Shown here: positions 23,957 to 29,787 of the stretch, piece by piece
Layout of the letters: every line of letters begins with the position of its first letter
How positions within the stretch are numbered: position 1 is the stretch's first letter
Assembly: GCA_002345145.1 (NCBI GenBank)
Contig: DDVC01000050.1
Coordinates: 4,466 to 34,252 of the forward strand
DNA: 29,787 nt
Direction: 5' to 3'
Source: Bacteroidetes bacterium UBA2322
GTDB lineage: Bacteria; Bacteroidota; Bacteroidia; Chitinophagales; UBA2359
The notes under the pieces: generated by a model
Told to the model about the DNA's origin: nothing
Seen by the model: the letters and a program-made list of their open reading frames with translations, nothing else
Databases searched by the model: none
Program-made: the position numbers and the translations under genes

Positions 23957-25036
23957 ATGTTCAACCAATTAAGGGTAGTAGAATTGGCAAGCGTACTTGC
24001 CGGACCCGCCGTAGGCATGTTTTTTGCCGAGTTGGGCGCAAAGGTAATTAAAATAGAAAATCCGCACTGTGGCGGCGATGTAACCCGAAGCTGGAAACTG
24101 CCGGCAGAAGACCCTAATCCCGATGTATGGTCGGCGTATTACAGTAGTGTAAATTGGCAGAAAGAAACCATTTTTGCCGATTTTACCAACCCCCAACAAC
24201 GGCAGCAGTTATACGATTTGCTCAAAACAGCCGATATAGTCATCACCAATTTTAAACACGGCGATGACCTGAAATTTGGCATGGACTATGCCACCTTATC
24301 CCACATGAACAACAAGCTCATTTACGGACAAATTACCGCCTTCGGACCCCAATCGGACAGAGTGGGTTTTGATGTGGTATTGCAGGCAGAATCGGGATTT
24401 ATGTATATGACCGGTTATGAGGGTTTTGCACCGGTAAAAATGCCCGTTGCCCTCATAGATTTGCTGGCTGCCCACCAGCTAAAAGAGGGTATCTTATGCG
24501 CCTTACTACAACGCCAACAATTGGGCAAGGGCTGCTTGGTAAGCGTTTCGCTCTTTGATGCTGCCTTAGCTTCGTTAGCCAACCAAGCAACCAACTGGCT
24601 CATGGCAGAACATGTGCCAATGCCTATGGGCTCACTGCACCCCAATATAGCTCCCTATGGCGAAGTGTTTACCACTGCCGATGGCTTAGGTATAGCCCTG
24701 GCAATAGGCAATAACAAACAGTTTGAAGCGCTCTGCCAAACCCTAAACCTGCCGCACCTACCCCATGATGCCCGTTTTACCAACAACCAAAACAGGGTAA
24801 AGAACCGAAACGACCTACAACAATTGCTGGCCGAAGCCTTTAAGGTTTTTGACAACCGGCATGAACTGCTTCAATTGTTTATCCAAAACGGTGTGCCGGC
24901 AGGCGCTATAAGGTCAATGCCACAGGTTTTTGAATTGCCCCAAGCTAACAATCTCATTTTAGAACAAATTACCCCAAACGGGCAACTTACTAAGCGGTTA
25001 AAATCTACTGTTTTTACCATAACCCCCTACCAATAA
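23957..25036 (+). CDS. CaiB/BaiF family CoA-transferase
   Basis: Class III CoA-transferases move CoA between organic acids through an aspartyl-CoA thioester. This 359-residue protein starts at ATG 23957 with FNQLRVVELASVLAGPAVGM, FFAELGAKVIKIE and GGDVTRSWKL, the family's N-terminal CoA-binding region. The catalytic Asp is probably in PVALIDLLAAHQLKEGILCA. SVSLFDAALASLANQATNWL and HPNIAPYGEVF follow. An ATG at 23939 or a TTG at 23795 are alternative starts, but relatives begin with this VVELA block, and near-consensus -7 boxes lie just upstream. At 359 residues it is slightly shorter than the ~400 typical. Substrate cannot be told from sequence, and no pathway gene is adjacent. Confidence 0.9.
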   Translation: MFNQLRVVELASVLAGPAVGMFFAELGAKVIKIENPHCGGDVTRSWKLPAEDPNPDVWSAYYSSVNWQKETIFADFTNPQQRQQLYDLLKTADIVITNFKHGDDLKFGMDYATLSHMNNKLIYGQITAFGPQSDRVGFDVVLQAESGFMYMTGYEGFAPVKMPVALIDLLAAHQLKEGILCALLQRQQLGKGCLVSVSLFDAALASLANQATNWLMAEHVPMPMGSLHPNIAPYGEVFTTADGLGIALAIGNNKQFEALCQTLNLPHLPHDARFTNNQNRVKNRNDLQQLLAEAFKVFDNRHELLQLFIQNGVPAGAIRSMPQVFELPQANNLILEQITPNGQLTKRLKSTVFTITPYQ

Positions 25037-25102
25037 CAAAATTAATTTTTTCTTACCGTTTACCTTAATTAAAAAGCAGTATCTTAACGTAATTTTGTGA
25101 AG

Positions 25103-25126
25103 GTTTATACGTTAGTTTATACGTTA
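25103..25126. repeat. Exact tandem 12-bp repeat (GTTTATACGTTA x2)
   Basis: Two copies of GTTTATACGTTA abut at 25103-25114 and 25115-25126, followed by ATTTGAACGT-type sequence. A TAATTTTG box lies just upstream (25090-25097). Position ahead of the SPOR genes suggests an operator, but it is uncertain. Confidence 0.6.
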
Positions 25127-25224
25127 TTTGAACGTGTAAGCATCAAAAATTTAAATTGACCCATTTTTTTACAAAAAACGAAACAAAAAATTGCCTTAAA
25201 CAGCTTAATAATGGCAAAAAAAGC

Positions 25225-25232
25225 TACATTTG
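25225..25232 (+). promoter_or_regulatory. Candidate -7 box (TACATTTG) for the first SPOR gene
   Basis: Exact TAnnTTTG, 43 nt before the ATG at 25276. A second exact match, TAATTTTG, sits at 25090-25097. A -33 partner is not obvious. Confidence 0.5.
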
Positions 25233-25275
25233 TGAGGCAAACCCTTGTACCATAACATAAGTAAATCAAGAACCC

Positions 25276-25971
25276 ATGTTTTTAACAATTCACATTCGCA
25301 AATTTACTGCCTTAGCAGTTGTATTTTTTTGTTTAGCTGCTACATATACGGCAACCGCCCAGGAGCAGCCCGCAAGCGCCACTACCGATGCAGCAAAAAC
25401 CGTTTACCGCATTCAGGTTGGCGCTTACAAGGTTATTCCACCGGGCAAGTTTGATAATTTAGCAAGTATAGGACCGGTATCTTTAGATGACACCGGTAAG
25501 GGCTTGCGCCGTATATGGGTAGGCGAATATGCCGACAGAGAAAAAGCCGAAAAAGCCTTAAACAAGGTGAAAAATTTGGGCTACCCCAATGCTTTCATAG
25601 TAAGCCAAGCCGTACAACCCATAAAATCTTCTGCTACTGCCACCCAAGCTCCGGCAAACAACAATGCATCGGTTGCAAAACAGGAAACCGTACAAAAACC
25701 GGAGTACCAAAGCATACCTACTACTCCCGCACAGCCCACAGTAGCGGAGCCGGTTTACCTTATTCAGTTGGGTGCTTATACAAAATATGACCCCCAAGAA
25801 ATAAAAAAATATAGCAACATTCTTGACCTTGGGCAACTGCTCATGGAAACAGAAAACGATAAGACCCGACTCTATTTAGCCCGATTTGCCGGTAAAGCAG
25901 CAGCCGAAAAAGCCCTTGCCACCGTAAAACAAAGAGGTTACTCCGAAGCCTTTATTAAAGAAGAAAAATAA
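25276..25971 (+). CDS. Secreted protein with two SPOR domains
   Basis: This 231-residue protein has a signal peptide (HIRKFTALAVVFFCLAATYT..AQ). Two SPOR-like domains of ~70 residues follow. The first is VYRIQVGAYKVIPPGKFDNL...RRIWVGEYADREKAEKALNK...GYPNAFIV (~42-110). The second is VYLIQLGAYTKYDPQEIKKY...LARFAGKAAAEKALATVKQR...YSEAFIKEE (~157-231). A Pro/Ala/Gln-rich linker joins them. SPOR domains bind peptidoglycan strands lacking stem peptides, often at division sites; this is family knowledge. It likely acts in the periplasm. The next gene, 149 bp on, is a second double-SPOR protein, so the two are probably paralogues or partners. Consensus -7 boxes and a tandem repeat lie upstream. Confidence 0.88.
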   Translation: MFLTIHIRKFTALAVVFFCLAATYTATAQEQPASATTDAAKTVYRIQVGAYKVIPPGKFDNLASIGPVSLDDTGKGLRRIWVGEYADREKAEKALNKVKNLGYPNAFIVSQAVQPIKSSATATQAPANNNASVAKQETVQKPEYQSIPTTPAQPTVAEPVYLIQLGAYTKYDPQEIKKYSNILDLGQLLMETENDKTRLYLARFAGKAAAEKALATVKQRGYSEAFIKEEK

Positions 25972-26120
25972 ATCTGCCAAAACAAATTGCCATTTTTGGG
26001 TCATTATACACGCTACAAACAAGTGTATGGTTAATTACAACCAATAAACCCCGCACCCAATTTCTCTTTGCCCTAAACCCAAACAACAGTAAGTATTTTT
26101 TACCAAACCAACACAACAAC

Positions 26121-27563
26121 ATGAATCGTTTTTATACTACACTTGTCGTCATGTTTATTGTTTTGGGGCAACTGTTTTTTGTGGCTATGCAGGCACAAAC
26201 TACCGCTCCTACACCCACAGCCATTGAGCCGGTTTACCTTAAAATTCAGGTGGCTGCCTATAAAAACCTTCAGTATGCACGGCTCGACAGCCTCTTTGCC
26301 ATTGGCAATGTGTATGACGAAGATGCAGGCGGCGGCATTCATCGCATTGTGCTGGGTTATTATACCGATGCCCCTACTGCCAACAGAGACTTAGAAAGGG
26401 TAAAAAAAGTCGGTTTCCCAAAAGCATTTATCACTACCTATAAAGGCAATTTAGACCCTGCTATCTGCCGTCCGTTAAATCCCCAAAACGTACAACCCGG
26501 CAATCCTGCTACTACTCAGCCCGCCAACCCGGCAGCCGTTAATCAACTGCCCCCTGCCGGTTTGCCGGCGCCGCCTGTAGCAAGTGCAAGCAACCAAACA
26601 TTGAAAAAAACGGGGTATATAATAGAACTGGGAAGTTTTACCAATATAGCTGAGGTAAATTTGGGTAAAGTAACACATTTGGGTGAACTAAATGTGGAAG
26701 AAAACGCCGGACCCGCTAAAATTATACTGGGACCTTTTGCAGAAAGAGATGTAGCAGAATCTACCTTAAACATTGTAAAAGCAAACGGATTTCCAAATGC
26801 TACTATAAAAACAATTGTTTCCGACAAGGCTAACAACGATAAAAACAGGTTTCAAGCGCAAATAGTACCCAATACCGACCAACAAACAACCTACCATTCC
26901 AATGATCAAACCTCGTCTGGTGAGCAATTGCGTATCGGCGCACCTATCGGTACTGCCTTATCCACTGATGATGTGGTACAACTAAGCCATTTTTTTACTG
27001 AGGTAAAATTTGCTTCCGTTAAAATCCCTACATATGACCCTACTTATGAACCTGCCCCACCAACAACCAACACAAATATCCCATCCGAAGCAGTTCAAAT
27101 ACAAAGCCTTTATGGAGGCAAACTTCCAAAAAGATTCATATATTTATTCAATAACAACCAGCCTACCAACCTTACTTACTTTGCACTTTACCGGTATGCC
27201 ATTAACCCACAGTACGATGGCTATGTAATAAGAAGCGGCAAAGGTAAATATGACCAAGATAACGAAATTAACCTGTTTATCTTTGACAAAGCAACCCGTT
27301 CTTTTATTGACAAACGATTAATCAGTACTGCACAAGGACTACCCGATGGGTTTAAAACAGTAGAATCATGGCTAATGGACCTGAATGCAGATGATGTGCC
27401 CGATTTGCTTAACTATACCATCATAGAGCAAGTAAACCCGCAGAACAACCAAATTACCAAACAAAGCCGGTTTACAGCTTTTGTTTGGGTTAACAACCAT
27501 TTCCTAAAAGCTGATGTGATAGACGAGCCGCTGCTGCGTCAAAAATTAGAAATAACAGAATAA
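26121..27563 (+). CDS. Secreted double-SPOR protein with novel C-terminal domain
   Basis: The 480-residue protein begins with a signal peptide (MNRFYTTLVVMFIVLGQLFF..AQ). SPOR-like domain one is VYLKIQVAAYKNLQYARLDS...GIHRIVLGYYTDAPTANRD...GFPKAFITTY. Domain two is GYIIELGSFTNIAEVNLGKV...KIILGPFAERDVAESTLN...GFPNATIKTI. A Pro/Gln/Asn-rich linker separates them. Residues ~300-480 form a separate domain I do not recognise, with LPKRFIYLFNNNQPTNLTYF, YDGYVIRSGKGKYDQDNEIN and WLMDLNADDVPDLLNYTIIE (the DLNADDVPDLL stretch resembles FG-GAP/calcium-type DxNxDxxxDL motifs). It follows the other SPOR gene in the same direction and may share its promoter. Function unknown; a cell-wall-tethered role is inferred. 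Confidence 0.85.
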   Translation: MNRFYTTLVVMFIVLGQLFFVAMQAQTTAPTPTAIEPVYLKIQVAAYKNLQYARLDSLFAIGNVYDEDAGGGIHRIVLGYYTDAPTANRDLERVKKVGFPKAFITTYKGNLDPAICRPLNPQNVQPGNPATTQPANPAAVNQLPPAGLPAPPVASASNQTLKKTGYIIELGSFTNIAEVNLGKVTHLGELNVEENAGPAKIILGPFAERDVAESTLNIVKANGFPNATIKTIVSDKANNDKNRFQAQIVPNTDQQTTYHSNDQTSSGEQLRIGAPIGTALSTDDVVQLSHFFTEVKFASVKIPTYDPTYEPAPPTTNTNIPSEAVQIQSLYGGKLPKRFIYLFNNNQPTNLTYFALYRYAINPQYDGYVIRSGKGKYDQDNEINLFIFDKATRSFIDKRLISTAQGLPDGFKTVESWLMDLNADDVPDLLNYTIIEQVNPQNNQITKQSRFTAFVWVNNHFLKADVIDEPLLRQKLEITE

Positions 27564-27601
27564 TTTCAAAAAAACTATTGCCCGGCAATTGTCCACATCA
27601 A

Positions 27602-27637
27602 AGCCGCAAAAAACGCTACAAATTGTTTTTTGCGGCT
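27602..27637 (+). terminator. Perfect 13-bp hairpin between SPOR and exonuclease genes
   Basis: AGCCGCAAAAAAC (27602-27614) pairs perfectly with GTTTTTTGCGGCT (27625-27637) around a 10-nt loop. The T-run lies inside the stem, not after it, so termination is likely but less certain. Confidence 0.5.
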
Positions 27638-27681
27638 AAATACTTACCTTAATCACCCTAAACCTACCTAAAATAGCCCCC

Positions 27682-29088
27682 ATGTATGCCGTAGTGGATT
27701 TAGAAACCACCGGAGGAAGCGCCAAAATTAACCGCATTACCGAAATTGCCATTTATATTACCGATGGCTCCCAAGTTTTAAACAGTTTTACCTCCCTTGT
27801 AAACCCGGGCGTAAAAATACCCTCGTTTATTACCAAACTTACCGGTATTACCAATGAAATGGTAGCCACAGCGCCCCCTTTTGAAGAAATTGCCCAACAA
27901 GTGGCACAAATTACCCAAGATGCCGTGTTTGTAGCCCATAACGTAGATTTTGATTACGCCTTTATAAAACAGGAGTTCAAGCGATTGGGTTACGTATTTG
28001 AACGCCGCAAACTATGTACGGTAAACCTATCCCGAAAAATCTACCCCGGTCAGCCCAGTTACAGCCTTGGCGCTATTGCCACCCATTTTGGTATCGGTAT
28101 TCCAAACAGGCACCGCGCCCCCGATGATGCCCTTGCCACCACTTACCTTTTTCACAAACTCATTCAGTTAGATACGCAAAATTATATCCAACAATCCTTG
28201 GATAATATGAATATCTATCAAATGCTGCCACCCGGCCTGCCGCCCGATGTAGTGAAAAATCTGCCCGAAGAAACCGGCATATTTTACTTTCACGATGTAA
28301 GTGGCAAGGTTATTTTTATAGACAAAAGCTCCGATATTAAAACCCGTATCCTGCACTACCTCCAGCCCACTAACAGCCATAAAGGAAAACCGGCTAAGAT
28401 ATTCCTTAAAACACACCATATCTCTTATGAAGAAACAGGCTCCGAACTGATAGCCTCCCTACTCATGCAAGCCGAAATAGCCCGACTTAAGCCCGCACAT
28501 AACCGCATGGCTGCTGCCCGAAAAGACCGGTTTGGCATTTTTACCAACACAAATGAGCTGGGATACCAATGCCTGCAAGTAAAATCTATTACCACCGGTA
28601 CTAACAACGCCCCTCCCCTTATTGGTTTTGCAAGGCAAGATTATGCGTTAAAAGCACTCCAAAAACATGCAGCAGATGCCCAACTATGCGCCCATTTCTG
28701 CCATATTGACCCACCTGATAATAAAACTAACCAACAAACCCAACCTTGCTCTTATTACCACACGCATACCTGCTTGGGAGCTTGTTTAGGGCTCGAAACG
28801 CCCGCCCAATATAATGCCCGTGTGCAAAAAGCTACCGTACAATGGCAACTGCCTACCCCTAATTTTTTTTTGATTGGAGAAGGTAGAACCAATTCCGAAA
28901 AATCTGCTATTCAGGTTAAAAACGGACGCTTAGTGGGTTATGGTTTTTATGAGCCCGATTTTGTTACCAACTTAACCGACCTTGAAAACTGTATTAAACC
29001 CATTACACCTGCTGCTGCACAGGAAGCGCTAAAATTACTGAAAGCACACCTCAAAAAAAACAAGGTGGATAAATTAATAAAATATTGA
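27682..29088 (+). CDS. DnaQ-type 3'-5' exonuclease fused to a UvrC/Cho-like GIY-YIG domain
   Basis: This 468-residue fusion has an N-terminal DEDDh exonuclease domain (~1-162). Its catalytic residues are visible: D6 and E8 (VVDLETTG), D91 (HNVDFD), H144 and D148/D149 (HRAPDDAL). From ~194 a GIY-YIG-like domain follows: LPEETGIFYFHDVSG, VIFIDKSSDIKTRILH and YEETGSELIASLLMQAEIA. Compared with UvrC/Cho, GIY reads GIF and YIG reads FID (D214), while the conserved Arg (R222) and Glu (E255) remain. A Cys-rich tail (CAHFC, PCSYYHTHTCLGACLG) matches the UvrC-like family. Such fusions occur in Bacteroidota and Actinobacteria and are taken to act in DNA repair. Whether the second nuclease is active is doubtful. 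No repair gene is adjacent. Confidence 0.92.
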   Translation: MYAVVDLETTGGSAKINRITEIAIYITDGSQVLNSFTSLVNPGVKIPSFITKLTGITNEMVATAPPFEEIAQQVAQITQDAVFVAHNVDFDYAFIKQEFKRLGYVFERRKLCTVNLSRKIYPGQPSYSLGAIATHFGIGIPNRHRAPDDALATTYLFHKLIQLDTQNYIQQSLDNMNIYQMLPPGLPPDVVKNLPEETGIFYFHDVSGKVIFIDKSSDIKTRILHYLQPTNSHKGKPAKIFLKTHHISYEETGSELIASLLMQAEIARLKPAHNRMAAARKDRFGIFTNTNELGYQCLQVKSITTGTNNAPPLIGFARQDYALKALQKHAADAQLCAHFCHIDPPDNKTNQQTQPCSYYHTHTCLGACLGLETPAQYNARVQKATVQWQLPTPNFFLIGEGRTNSEKSAIQVKNGRLVGYGFYEPDFVTNLTDLENCIKPITPAAAQEALKLLKAHLKKNKVDKLIKY

Positions 29089-29787
29089 CACGTTTTTGCC
29101 TGCTTTGTGTAACATGGCTCCAAATTACTTTAATAGGCAACTGGTTAAAAACAAGCCCACTATCAATAACAGTTATTTGCCAACCTCTATCTCTGGTTTG
29201 GTGTAAAAAAACGATAGTTGCCCGATATACAGACCCTAATATCATTTCCTTTAAGAGCTTTCCTTATGTTTTTGTAAGCGCTAATGCATAATTCGGGATA
29301 TAATGACTCACCCTCTTAAAGCAAACTGACCCACCCTGAAGGCTGTAAATTTGATGTAACCAATTTTCATATTTGTAGTTCACCCAAGACAAACAAATAT
29401 AATAACATATTTTATTATTTTAATTTCTTGGTCAAGCATTTACGCAACATCAACCGGTTGAGCGGGGCATCTATTGCCCACCACCTTTAAGCGCTGCTTA
29501 GGCAAAGTAAACTATGACAAACAAACGATAACATTGTTCTTAGCGGGTAGATATTTATGAAAACCAAATGAACAATGTAGCCGTTACCCCCCGAAACACC
29601 CGTCTCTATATCTACACCACATGCGCAGAACACATGCCGCTTTAACACCAGCACATAAATACATCAACTCCTAACGCCCAACTTTGAACAACAAGCACAG
29701 CAAATTGGCAATACCCACCTTATACCCCCAACCCATACCGCACCCAACAAACAGAGCATAGGCGGGTGTTACCTGATGATGGCAATT
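29089..29787. other. Gene-free 699-bp right end
   Basis: I find no supportable gene. The frames at 29051-29245 (-) and 29085-29291 (+) start at non-ATG or inside the upstream gene and have no protein character. Features seen: a repeated CACCCT word (29310-29335), a CATATTTG box (29368-29375) preceded by TTTG, and a 9-bp inverted repeat ACATTGTTC/GAACAATGT (29531-29539 and 29570-29578). The last ~130 bases are A/C-rich on the plus strand. One plus frame is open to the right edge for ~43 codons without an early ATG, so a gene may begin beyond the window. Confidence 0.5.

Noticed and set aside
29085..29291. Short plus-strand frame after the exonuclease gene
   Set aside because: It begins at a non-ATG codon overlapping the end of the upstream gene and has no domain or composition signal.
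1..29787. tRNA, rRNA, CRISPR arrays, insertion sequences, integrases, toxin-antitoxin or phage genes
   Set aside because: Gaps were scanned by eye for tRNA T-loop and acceptor patterns, rRNA words, regular short repeats and transposase motifs; none was found. A covariance-model search would be needed to exclude small RNAs.

Overview
The window looks like chromosomal DNA of a free-living Bacteroidota bacterium, probably near the Saprospirales/Chitinophagales (lineage is inference). The support is exact TAnnTTTG -7 boxes upstream of several genes, little use of Shine-Dalgarno sequences, and typical Bacteroidota gene types: double-SPOR secreted proteins, a DUF1800 protein, a DUF3857 protein, a DnaQ/GIY-YIG fusion, and an ECF sigma/anti-sigma/Spy-like cassette. 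No rRNA, tRNA, CRISPR array, transposase, integrase or phage gene was seen.

Layout. Positions 1-2832 (-) hold the first 944 codons of a large secreted protein whose C-terminus lies off the left edge. It has a PPC-like beta domain and tandem ~132-residue repeats, two of them nearly identical in DNA. After Lys3 it has no Lys or Arg in 941 residues, the most striking observation here. Then come trhO (-, tRNA wobble-uridine hydroxylation), nicotinate phosphoribosyltransferase (+) overlapping tail to tail with a DUF1800 gene (-), a ~0.8 kb gene-free stretch with short palindromes, sucC (+), a UbiA/MqnP-type prenyltransferase (+) and a DUF3857 protein (+). Convergent to these, behind a strong bidirectional terminator, is a secreted peptidoglycan-binding protein (-) built of eight 23-residue repeats in two tetrads. 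After a 0.94 kb gene-free stretch come a periplasmic thioredoxin-fold protein (-), ubiX (+), htpG (-) and a mitochondrial-type citrate synthase (+).

From 20194 three co-directional genes form an envelope-stress-like cassette: an ECF sigma factor, a one-pass membrane protein with six copies of a (F/L/M)xxPxGYF motif in its cytoplasmic half (candidate anti-sigma factor), and a small Spy/CpxP-like secreted protein. Next are a UDP-glucuronate decarboxylase (-), a CaiB/BaiF CoA-transferase (+), two adjacent secreted double-SPOR proteins (+) and a DnaQ exonuclease fused to a UvrC-like GIY-YIG domain whose YIG motif reads FID. The last 699 bases hold no gene I can support.

How the genes relate. Most are unlinked housekeeping functions: TCA cycle (sucC, gltA), NAD salvage, quinone synthesis (ubiA, ubiX), tRNA modification and chaperone. 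Against that background sits a set of envelope or surface genes. Intrinsic terminators close most units. All function calls rest on motif recognition by eye; no database search was run.
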